A stretch of 64,000 nucleotides of DNA from an uncultured Bacteroidota bacterium (GTDB lineage: Bacteria; Bacteroidota; Bacteroidia; B-17B0; Aurantibacillaceae): assembly GCA_903893815.1 (NCBI GenBank), contig CAITNS010000010.1, positions 36,738 to 100,737 of the forward strand, given 5' to 3'. Below are positions 26,054 to 33,656 of the stretch, one piece after another. The translations under genes were made by a program, and so were the position numbers. Each line of letters begins with the position of its first letter. Position 1 is the first letter of the stretch. The notes under the pieces are model-generated. The model was not told where the DNA came from and made no database searches. It was given only the letters and a program-made list of their open reading frames with translations.

Positions 26054-27157
26054 TTAGGCAGTTACCACTATTTTTTCTTCCTCAAATACCTCGATCATAC
26101 ATTTAACGAGATAGTTCATATCCTCTTCAAATAACTGACCAATATTACCAATTCTAAAGGCATTCACTTTGCTTAATTTACCAGGATAAATTACGCAGCC
26201 TTTGTCATTTAATTTTTTATAAAAGCGATCAAAATTAAAATTAGGCTGTTTAGGATATAAAAATGAATTGATGATATGCCCTTGAATTTCTTGAGGTAAA
26301 TATTCTTCAAGACCCATAGCGCGCGTTCCTTTTAATAAAACTTGCTGATTGTTTCTATAACGTAGTTCTCTTGCACTCACTCCGCCTTCTTTCACTAATT
26401 CTGAAATAGCCTGTTGAAAAGCCATAATGGCTAGTGTAGGCGGCGTAAATCTAAATTGTCCGTTCTGTTCTAATCCTTTCCATTGCTCGAATAAATCTAA
26501 ACTAACGGTTGGCGAATTTCCTTCACATTGATTTAAACTTTCTCGTTTACAAATTGCAAACGAAAAACCTGGAACACCTTCAATACATTTGTTGGAAGAA
26601 GATACTAAAAAGTCAATATTATTTTCTTCTACCTGCATGGTTACACCGCCAAAACTACTCATGGCATCAACGATATAGGTTTTATCATATTGTTTACATA
26701 ATTTACCAATGGTAGCAATTGGATTAAAAAGCCCTGTAGTTGTTTCGCTATGAATCATTGCAACATGCGTAATGTGAGGTTGTGATTTTAATACATCTTC
26801 AACAATGGTTGGATTCACTAATTCATTTTCTTCAAAACGTAAAACTTCGGTTGCTATATGATGAGTAGTAGCAATTTTTAAAATTCTTTCTCCATAGGCG
26901 CCATTGATAAGTATAAGTAGATTATCATTAGGTTTTAAAGCGCATGAAATAATGCTTTCTATTCCAAAAGTACCTGAGCCCTGAATAATAACAGTGGTAT
27001 AATTATTTTTATCTACGATGGCAATATCTAATAAATGGCTTCTAATTTCTTGAACTGCATTAGTAAATTCTAGATCTCTTGATCCAACATCAACAAACAT
27101 TGCTTGTTTCACTTTTGCACTGGTGTTAAGTGGACCAGGTGTAAATAATTTCTTCAT
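26054..27157 (-). CDS. phnW: 2-aminoethylphosphonate--pyruvate transaminase
   Basis: The 367-residue fold-type I PLP aminotransferase transfers the AEP amino group to pyruvate, giving phosphonoacetaldehyde and alanine in the cytoplasm. Family marks are 'LFTPGPLNTSAKVKQAM', 'DVGSRDLEF', 'IIQGSGTFGIESII', 'HSETTTGLFNPI', the cofactor Asp in 'YIVDAMSSFGG' (Asp164), and the Schiff-base Lys in 'SSSNKCIEGVPGFSF' (Lys190). Length and residue spacing agree with known PhnW. It lies between the phosphonatase-like gene (3-base gap) and the FAD oxidoreductase (5-base gap). Confidence 0.95.
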   Translation of the reverse strand: MKKLFTPGPLNTSAKVKQAMFVDVGSRDLEFTNAVQEIRSHLLDIAIVDKNNYTTVIIQGSGTFGIESIISCALKPNDNLLILINGAYGERILKIATTHHIATEVLRFEENELVNPTIVEDVLKSQPHITHVAMIHSETTTGLFNPIATIGKLCKQYDKTYIVDAMSSFGGVTMQVEENNIDFLVSSSNKCIEGVPGFSFAICKRESLNQCEGNSPTVSLDLFEQWKGLEQNGQFRFTPPTLAIMAFQQAISELVKEGGVSARELRYRNNQQVLLKGTRAMGLEEYLPQEIQGHIINSFLYPKQPNFNFDRFYKKLNDKGCVIYPGKLSKVNAFRIGNIGQLFEEDMNYLVKCMIEVFEEEKIVVTA

Positions 27158-27160
27158 ATT

Positions 27161-27859
27161 TTAACTAGCCGCAATAGTTTCTAATAGTTCCGGTATATAT
27201 TTTACGCTTTTGATAATATGTGTATGAGGGTGTTTTTCTAATTCTTCTTGTTTTGTTGCTCCAGATAAAACTCCAATGTTTAACCCACATCCCGCGCTAT
27301 GCCCTTCATGTAAATCAAAAGGTGTGTCGCCCACTTTTGCAACTTGTTTCGCATCTTTTATTCCTAATAATAGCATGGCTTTAAAAATCATATCAGGATG
27401 AGGACGACTATTTTCTACTTCATCACTTGTAATTGATAAATCTATTAATCCATTTGATTCCCATCCAACGCGTTTTAAAATCACATCTGCAATTTTTCGG
27501 TCGAAACCGGTGTCGATAGCAATTTTAATTTTTTGTTTTTTTAATTTTCTAAAGGCTTCGGTTACTCCCGAAATTTCTTTAACGTTTGGCGAGTTTTGAT
27601 AAAAAATAACCATTTTATTTTGAAACGATACATGTATTTTATCCACGTAGTCGTATGAGATCTTTATTTTGCCTTCTACTTTTTGCTCCATCAAAATTTT
27701 AATAGCAACGGGTTTAGGCATGCCCATCACCGTATTTATTTCTTCACGAGTACAACTAATCGATTCTTCGAAAAGAGCCTGTTGTAGAGCAATATTTACA
27801 TAGTCTTCGTCATGCACGGTAGTGCCTGCGATATCAAGTACAATAAGTTTAATATCCAT
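27161..27859 (-). CDS. PhnX-like phosphonatase (HAD superfamily, TIGR03351-like)
   Basis: The 232-residue HAD hydrolase has motif 'LDIAGTTVHD', where the nucleophile Asp9 is followed by Ala rather than the usual acid, a phosphonatase trait. 'MGMPKPVAI' places Lys49 at the Schiff-base lysine of PhnX. The basic residue before motif III is Arg ('NSRPHPDM'), and 'GDTPFDLHEG' gives the metal-binding Asp. It should cleave phosphonoacetaldehyde, or a close hydroxylated analogue, to phosphate and an aldehyde. The shorter length (PhnX is about 265-270 residues) fits the PhnX-like clade. It is the first gene of the catabolic trio, after a 125-base gap that may hold its own promoter. Confidence 0.88.
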   Translation of the reverse strand: MDIKLIVLDIAGTTVHDEDYVNIALQQALFEESISCTREEINTVMGMPKPVAIKILMEQKVEGKIKISYDYVDKIHVSFQNKMVIFYQNSPNVKEISGVTEAFRKLKKQKIKIAIDTGFDRKIADVILKRVGWESNGLIDLSITSDEVENSRPHPDMIFKAMLLLGIKDAKQVAKVGDTPFDLHEGHSAGCGLNIGVLSGATKQEELEKHPHTHIIKSVKYIPELLETIAAS

Positions 27860-27984
27860 GATTATTTGTTTTATTAGGTTATGCTAATGAAATTATGCCT
27901 CAAAGATACTAAAAGTTTACTAATACTATATTTATTATATAATTATTGATTAATAATAACTTTTCATTTACTTAATCTTAACAA

Positions 27985-29268
27985 TTAATTTAACGATTTA
28001 GGATGTTTTTGACTCTTGTTTTTGAAGTATATGTAGGAAAGAACGAATAAAACTGCTACAGAAATGGATACAACATAGGATGTTATTTTGAAAAAATTAA
28101 AATAGCTAATAGTTCCACTCCCAAAGTTTTTATAGAATAAGATACTGACACTTCCAAAATAGCCATAAAAGTCGGCCAAAGTTACCATAAACCCAGCAGT
28201 ACTAATATATTTAAAAGATGCAATGAGTCGCTCAAAAAATAAGGTGTTTGCAGGCACGTAAGATATATATAAACCCATGCCAACCATGGTTACCCACCAA
28301 AATGGAGGAATAATATCCATTTCAAAGAGCAAGGTTGAAAAGCCAATAAATAGTGCTCCTGAAATAGCTACTATATGAATGATGACAAAGGCTCTCATAT
28401 TATCTTTTATCCATCTGAGGCCGGCCATTACGATAACGACGCTAATGCCAATTGGGATTTCAGTTTTTGTAAATATGTTCGCACTGTCTCCAAAACCTAA
28501 TTCTTTCCAGATTTCTACAGAAAAATTATCTCTAAAGTCGCGCAACACAGTTAAAAGTAGATAGGCAATCAAAAACAAAATCATACCCCACTTAAATTCC
28601 TGCATAAATTTTTTACGCTCGTTTCTATCCATTGGTTTACGCTTTGTTTTTTCTTCTTGGTCCTCTTTATTGGGCAAGGGAAGTTGTTCTAACATCCAAA
28701 CAGATAATATAAGAAGAGGAACAAAAATAATAGCCACAGTAAAAGGCATCCAAAACTCCGTGACTCCTGATTTTAAAACATATTTCCCAATGGTTTTAAT
28801 AAAGCCAGAGGATATAATCATTGTTAAGGTTAATCCCATTACCAAAACATCTGTAATTTTTCTTCCTTCCAAATAACTATATACTAGGCCAAATATCATT
28901 CCAATGGGCAATCCATTTAAAAACAAACAAATTATATTATAAGGTTTTGGAACTATGGCAAATAATAGTAGCGCTAATCCTGAAACCGTTATAAGTGATA
29001 ATATTAATTTTGAGCGACCTTTTGGTGTAATTTCAGAAACCACTTTAATTCCGATAAATTTCGATAATGTATAACCAATAATTTGAGAAGTAATTAATAA
29101 GATTTTATAATCAATACCTAACACCTGCATGTCTTCAAACTGCGCTACGGAAAATGCTTTGCGAAAAGCATACATACAAGTATAAACACAAAATGCTGCT
29201 AAGGTTGCAAATATTGTAAAAGTAGTAGTGCTTGATTTTTGTAAATATGGAGATAGTTTGCCAGCCAT
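27985..29268 (-). CDS. DUF5690 MFS-like membrane carrier, candidate phosphonate transporter
   Basis: The 427-residue integral membrane protein has about 11-12 hydrophobic segments and a charged central loop near 210-240 ('KEDQEEKTKRKPMDRNERKK'), as in MFS carriers. The N-terminal 'CMYAFRKAFSVAQF' recalls the 'FRK' region of organophosphate:phosphate antiporters such as GlpT and UhpT, and the whole fits DUF5690. No transport function has been established for the family as far as can be judged here. It lies 2 bases after the PHP gene and immediately before the phosphonate catabolic trio, so uptake of AEP or a related phosphonate is a reasonable inference. Confidence 0.72.
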   Translation of the reverse strand: MAGKLSPYLQKSSTTTFTIFATLAAFCVYTCMYAFRKAFSVAQFEDMQVLGIDYKILLITSQIIGYTLSKFIGIKVVSEITPKGRSKLILSLITVSGLALLLFAIVPKPYNIICLFLNGLPIGMIFGLVYSYLEGRKITDVLVMGLTLTMIISSGFIKTIGKYVLKSGVTEFWMPFTVAIIFVPLLILSVWMLEQLPLPNKEDQEEKTKRKPMDRNERKKFMQEFKWGMILFLIAYLLLTVLRDFRDNFSVEIWKELGFGDSANIFTKTEIPIGISVVIVMAGLRWIKDNMRAFVIIHIVAISGALFIGFSTLLFEMDIIPPFWWVTMVGMGLYISYVPANTLFFERLIASFKYISTAGFMVTLADFYGYFGSVSILFYKNFGSGTISYFNFFKITSYVVSISVAVLFVLSYIYFKNKSQKHPKSLN

Positions 29269-29270
29269 TA

Positions 29271-30137
29271 TTAATAAATTAATCCCTGTTTAGTTAATTT
29301 GGCATCAATCCAAGTATGTTGACGCAGTGTTTTTAATTTTGAAATACCTGCATCTAATAATAGGGTGGCGGTGCTCACAAAGCAATTGTCAATTTCTGAT
29401 GGATGATGGGAATCGCTATTTAAAACTAAAGGAATATTTAATTCATTAGCTATTTGAAGCAATTCAATGGAAGGATAGGGATCAACTAAATTTTTTTTAT
29501 ACATGGCTCTTGTATTTACTTCTAAAAAAGAATCTGTTTTTGCAATATTTTCTAAACACTTTATAGCTTCTTTTTTATAAAAATCAGAGTGTGTATCTAT
29601 CACAAATTCACCAGTATAATATTTGTGTAATTTTATTTTATCTAAATGACCAATTATATTGGGCGCTGATGAGTCCAACATTCTTCTGAAAGCTTCAAAA
29701 TAAGCTATAACCATTTCATATTTGTCGTTATGCCATATTTCTTCTAATCCTTTTAAAAAACTTACTGTTGAACCTTCAATTTCACAATAATTTCCATCGC
29801 TTAATTTTTCCAAAAAATGTACAGAGCAAAGTGTATAATCTAATGGTAAATCTTTTAACAACTCACTGTTTACGCCGCTTACCCCATCAATAAAATCGAT
29901 TTCCAAGGAGGTATATATTTCAATCTGTGATTGATATTTTTCTTTTAAGTGTTGTAATTCATTAATGTAAGAAGGAAGTTTTTCATTATCCATACTCCAT
30001 TTGTTTTCAAACGGGAGGGGGCAATGTGAGGTAAACCCAATTGATTGGATGTTTTTTTGAATTGCTGATAAAATATATTCTTCAATCGCTCCTTTTCCGT
30101 CGCAATAGTTGCTATGACAATGATAATTAGACCACAC
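29271..30137 (-). CDS. PHP-domain phosphoesterase, histidinol-phosphatase-like
   Basis: The 288-residue cytoplasmic protein has an intact PHP metal site: 'HCHSNYCDG' (His6, His8), 'GFTSHCP' (His38), 'SLEIDF' (Glu79), 'CSVHFLE' (His107), 'IGHLDKIKL' and 'NSDSHHPSEI'. It resembles HisK-type histidinol phosphatases. No other histidine biosynthesis gene is present in the window, and the gene is tied by a 2-base gap to the DUF5690 carrier in the phosphonate block. It may therefore act on a phosphate or phosphonate ester there; the substrate is unknown. Confidence 0.8.
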   Translation of the reverse strand: MWSNYHCHSNYCDGKGAIEEYILSAIQKNIQSIGFTSHCPLPFENKWSMDNEKLPSYINELQHLKEKYQSQIEIYTSLEIDFIDGVSGVNSELLKDLPLDYTLCSVHFLEKLSDGNYCEIEGSTVSFLKGLEEIWHNDKYEMVIAYFEAFRRMLDSSAPNIIGHLDKIKLHKYYTGEFVIDTHSDFYKKEAIKCLENIAKTDSFLEVNTRAMYKKNLVDPYPSIELLQIANELNIPLVLNSDSHHPSEIDNCFVSTATLLLDAGISKLKTLRQHTWIDAKLTKQGLIY

Positions 30138-30174
30138 AAATAGTTAATTTTTAGATATTATAAGTAAATATAGT

Positions 30175-30205
30175 AAAAAGAGGCTCTATGTTAGAGCCTC
30201 TTTTT
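30175..30205 (-). terminator. Intrinsic terminator after the LamG/FnIII gene
   Basis: A 13-bp perfect stem (30175-30187 with 30193-30205, containing GAGGCTCT) has a 5-base loop and ends in a T run on the minus strand, 20 bases past the stop at 30225. It separates the surface-protein genes from the PHP/DUF5690 genes downstream. Confidence 0.88.
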
Positions 30206-30224
30206 AAAAGAATAATAATGCAAT

Positions 30225-32234
30225 TTAATTTAATATAAGTTTTTTAATGGTATGATTATTTCCATTTTTAACAGAAATAAAATAAATACCTTTTGCTTTA
30301 TCTGATAAATCAAAAGTTTTTACAAAAGAGTTTCCATTTGAAATACTTTCTTCATAAACGTTTTCACCGATTACATTTAGAATATTGATAGTGGCATTTT
30401 CCATTTTTTGATTTACGTAAATAGTAAGTAAACCGTTAGTAGGATTTGGATAGATAGAAAATAAGTTTGAGATATTACTTTCGTTTAATCCTGTTGTAGT
30501 AGAAGTTGTTGTAAATGTATACGGACCGTTATAAGCACTATTATTGCTACTACCACAAACGCTTCTTACAAAGTAGGAGTAAGCAGTATTTGAGCCTAAA
30601 CCAGTTAATATATAAGGATTTGTTACACCATTAACAGGAATTCCCGTTCCAGGAGTAAAGCCTGGTAATCCCCATTCAATGTCAAAAGTTGCTGTAGAAA
30701 CAGCGTTCCAATTTAAAGTTGCTGAGTTATTTGTAACATTAGTAGCTGATAAAGCATTTGGCGTTAAGCAAACATCTCCATAAAAGGTAAATGGCCCAAC
30801 CCAATAACTGTTTCCTGATCCTAAGCAGGTATCCTGAACATACATCTCGTAAAATGTATTTCCAGCCAAGCCAGTAAAAGCTTGCGGATTATTGGTTGAA
30901 TTGGTGATTTTTGTTCCATTACCTAACGCAAAACCCTGTTGTCCCCATTGTACATTCCAGTTATTTGAGCCCCCGGTTGTCCAACTAACAGTTGCCGTAA
31001 TAGCGCTTGTGTTTGTTAAAGTTAATGTAGTAGGAGCATTACAGGTTACACCCGTTTTGGTGCCAACAATAAATTCTTTACGAGAACTTAAATATGTTTT
31101 TGTTAAAGTATGTGCAGTGGTATTTTGATTAGCATAATAATCACTCCAAAATAATCCATCATTTTTTATGCGGTTAAATAATTTTAAATTTGTTTCATCG
31201 CTCATGGCTGTTGTATAATTTGTATAGTTATACTCTGCATCATATGACACGGTATTACTGGTATCAGTTACAAATACTCCATAGTAGTTGTTATTTCCTA
31301 TCAAGTTTACCAATCCCATGGTATAACTGGGTTGTGACGTAACATTATATAAATGAATTCCAGCGGTTGAAGAAATATTTTTTACAGTAAAATCACCATA
31401 ACTTGGATTAGTTAGTTGTATCGTACTTGAACCAAAGTTTCCAGAATATTTATTAACGCTTGTATTTCCTATGGGAGCAGCAGAGGTTGTCCAATTACTA
31501 TTAGTGCAATTAACTAAAGTTCCTAAGTTAAAATTTGGCGTTAAATCATTTAAAATAGTTCCAGTAATGTTATCACAATTATAGTAAGCATATAAATTAG
31601 ATTCAGTACCAGTTAATTTTTTACACATGTTATCTCTGATTTGTTGTTGCGTTCTAACAATTGTCCAAATTCTAACATCATCTATTTTGCCATTATATCG
31701 AGGATTTGCGCCATTGTAAGTGTAGTTACCAGTTCCATCTTGTCCCAATTTGTAGGTGTAAGTAGATGCAAATGAACCTGTAATGGAAGAAACATTTAAA
31801 CTATCTTTTGCAACTCCATTAATATATACTTTAAAATATCCACCTCTTTTATAAGTGCCTGCAAAATGAAACCAGTTCATGCGAAGAACATTTACTGGAA
31901 CGGTTAAATCTTTTCTTGCATTAGAAGGATCTTTAAAATTAAATTTCATATTGGCACCACCATCTTGTACATCAAAAACAAAACCAGTATTATTTCCAGA
32001 AGCCCAGTTTTTATTACTAAAAAATGCTTCATCATCAAATACCGAATTTACTTTCAACCAGCATTCAAAACTGAAATCTCCGGTGTTAATAGACATTAAA
32101 CTGCCTAAATCTACATGATTAGCGTTAGTAATGTTTGCTGCAAAATCCAAACAATTTCCTGAGCCTATAGTAAATGGTTGCGACACTATTTTGCCTGAAA
32201 TAGCTAGTGCTAGAATTATAATAAGTTTTTTCAT
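30225..32234 (-). CDS. LamG and fibronectin-III protein with T9SS tail
   Basis: The 669-residue secreted protein has a signal peptide (1-18, 'AISGKIVSQ'), a LamG-like domain (about 25-210: 'DFSFECWLKVNS', 'WFHFAGTYKRGGYFKVYING', 'GKIDDVRIW'), a middle beta-rich region, two fibronectin type III repeats ('ATVSWTTGGSNNWNVQWG' and 'ATLNWNAVSTATFDIEWG') and a type A sorting tail ('SIYPNPTNGLLTIYV' ... 'HTIKKLILN'). It is likely a surface carbohydrate- or lipid-binding protein. It lies between the AP-like enzyme and the PHP gene, with its own terminator on each side. Confidence 0.8.
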   Translation of the reverse strand: MKKLIIILALAISGKIVSQPFTIGSGNCLDFAANITNANHVDLGSLMSINTGDFSFECWLKVNSVFDDEAFFSNKNWASGNNTGFVFDVQDGGANMKFNFKDPSNARKDLTVPVNVLRMNWFHFAGTYKRGGYFKVYINGVAKDSLNVSSITGSFASTYTYKLGQDGTGNYTYNGANPRYNGKIDDVRIWTIVRTQQQIRDNMCKKLTGTESNLYAYYNCDNITGTILNDLTPNFNLGTLVNCTNSNWTTSAAPIGNTSVNKYSGNFGSSTIQLTNPSYGDFTVKNISSTAGIHLYNVTSQPSYTMGLVNLIGNNNYYGVFVTDTSNTVSYDAEYNYTNYTTAMSDETNLKLFNRIKNDGLFWSDYYANQNTTAHTLTKTYLSSRKEFIVGTKTGVTCNAPTTLTLTNTSAITATVSWTTGGSNNWNVQWGQQGFALGNGTKITNSTNNPQAFTGLAGNTFYEMYVQDTCLGSGNSYWVGPFTFYGDVCLTPNALSATNVTNNSATLNWNAVSTATFDIEWGLPGFTPGTGIPVNGVTNPYILTGLGSNTAYSYFVRSVCGSSNNSAYNGPYTFTTTSTTTGLNESNISNLFSIYPNPTNGLLTIYVNQKMENATINILNVIGENVYEESISNGNSFVKTFDLSDKAKGIYFISVKNGNNHTIKKLILN

Positions 32235-32247
32235 GTTATGACATTAA

Positions 32248-32278
32248 AAAAACCCTTATTATTTGAATAAGGGTTTTT
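32248..32278 (-). terminator. Intrinsic terminator after the AP-superfamily gene
   Basis: A 13-bp perfect stem (32248-32260 with 32266-32278, containing ACCCTTATT) has a 5-base loop and poly-T on the minus strand. It lies 16 bases past the stop at 32294. Confidence 0.88.
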
Positions 32279-32293
32279 ATGATTAGTGAGATT

Positions 32294-33529
32294 TTATTCT
32301 ACAATTATTTTGTTTGTTTTTGAGTTTCCTCCTATTTGAACAGTTACGTAGTAAGCACCTTTTGGTTTATCTGCTACATTAATGTTTAATCTATTTTTAT
32401 TCATAGTTGTTGCATTTCTTTTTTCTTCAATTACTTTTCCTAACATGTCTGTAATTGTGTAATTCACTGGTTCATTAGAATCATTTTCAAACCAAAGAGT
32501 TACTAAGTCAGTACTAGGGTTAGGGAAAAACTTGTAGTTAAAATCGTTTTTAGTAACGTTATTAACACCCGTAACTAAAGGCTCACTGTGAAGAGAATCT
32601 AACCATGTTTGTCCATCTAAATTCCAAGTTGGATTTAAGGGATTACATGAAGTTCCTCTAAATAAATGATCCAATGCTGTTACAGCGATATCTGCTTGAG
32701 AAGGATTGTTTAATGCAACAGTTGCATTACGGTTTCCTATGGCATAGCTTCCTGGGTCAACAACGCCAGTTAATTGTTTAGATACTGGATTATTCCCACT
32801 ACCTACCCACCATATTTTTCTTTCATTATTTGAATTTCCACCGTGACCAGTTCCAGTTCCACCATGGTCTGTAGTAATTAAAACAATCCAATCTTCAGCG
32901 TTATAGTTCGGACGGTTTTGAAGTGCAGTCATAATGCTTCCAATATGACCATCTACTGTTTGAATTGCAGAAATGTAGGCTGGATTCACAGGGCTGAATC
33001 CTGTAGAGTGACCAGTTAAATCACACTCATCAAAATAAACAAATAAAACATCTAAGTTTGGATTTGCTAATTGTGTTTGTGCAGCAGACACACTATTTGC
33101 ACCACAACCATCACACACTTTTATTTTTTGATTCCATCCATCATTATATACGTTGTCGCTCATCGGAGCCCATTGCACAATTTGTACCGCATACAAATTT
33201 GGTAAACATGTTTTTGCTCTTGTAGGGAAATAAGGGTAGTTATTATATTGACTTCCAGAGTATGAGTTGCTAGTAACACCGTGCTTTGGGTATTCAACAC
33301 CTGTCATAATAGTTGACCAAGATGGACCAGATACTGTAATCCCCTCATGCCATGATTCGTATGTGTAAAATCCATCAGCAATAAGAGCATCAATGTTAGG
33401 CGTATTTGCTTGTTGCAAAGCGTCGGTTCTTACACCGTCGATACCAATAATCAGAACCTTTTTAGGTTGTGATGCAATAGCTGCATTTGTAATAATTGCA
33501 GCAAAAAATAGAGTAAATAGTTTTTTCAT
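32294..33529 (-). CDS. T9SS-exported alkaline-phosphatase-superfamily hydrolase
   Basis: The 411-residue protein has a signal peptide (1-20), a phosphodiesterase/nucleotide-pyrophosphatase-like catalytic domain and a C-terminal type A sorting tail (about 335-411, 'YKFFPNPSTDLVTLWF' ... 'KTNKIIVE'). Metal and nucleophile positions are visible: 'IIGIDGVR' (Asp31), nucleophile Ser67 in 'TVSGPSWSTIMTG', 'DLTGHSTG' (Asp170, His174), 'TTDHGG' (Asp221, His222) and His229. The nucleophile is Ser instead of Thr, and the usual following Asn is also Ser. It probably hydrolyses a phosphate or phosphonate mono/diester at the cell surface. Sitting between receptors and phosphonate catabolism suggests it releases phosphonate head groups, which is unproven. 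A -7 box lies at 33552-33559. Confidence 0.85.
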   Translation of the reverse strand: MKKLFTLFFAAIITNAAIASQPKKVLIIGIDGVRTDALQQANTPNIDALIADGFYTYESWHEGITVSGPSWSTIMTGVEYPKHGVTSNSYSGSQYNNYPYFPTRAKTCLPNLYAVQIVQWAPMSDNVYNDGWNQKIKVCDGCGANSVSAAQTQLANPNLDVLFVYFDECDLTGHSTGFSPVNPAYISAIQTVDGHIGSIMTALQNRPNYNAEDWIVLITTDHGGTGTGHGGNSNNERKIWWVGSGNNPVSKQLTGVVDPGSYAIGNRNATVALNNPSQADIAVTALDHLFRGTSCNPLNPTWNLDGQTWLDSLHSEPLVTGVNNVTKNDFNYKFFPNPSTDLVTLWFENDSNEPVNYTITDMLGKVIEEKRNATTMNKNRLNINVADKPKGAYYVTVQIGGNSKTNKIIVE

Positions 33530-33551
33530 ATTTTGGCGATTTAAGTTTAAA

Positions 33552-33559
33552 CAAATTTA
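33552..33559 (-). promoter_or_regulatory. Candidate -7 box for the AP-superfamily gene (TAAATTTG)
   Basis: The minus-strand TAAATTTG matches TAnnTTTG, 22 bases before the ATG at 33529. This supports separate transcription from the TonB receptors upstream. Confidence 0.35.
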
Positions 33560-33656
33560 CTATAAGTAAACTTTTAACCGAAAAGATTAATATTAATAAA
33601 TAGTAAATATTTCTCATATTTGTTAAGTTTAGGTTAAAATTGAAATATCGAAAATT

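Noticed and set aside
27860..27984. Possible riboswitch or small RNA between the DUF5690 and phosphonatase genes
   Set aside because: The 125 bases are AT-rich without a stable stem or known aptamer motif; a promoter is the simplest reading.
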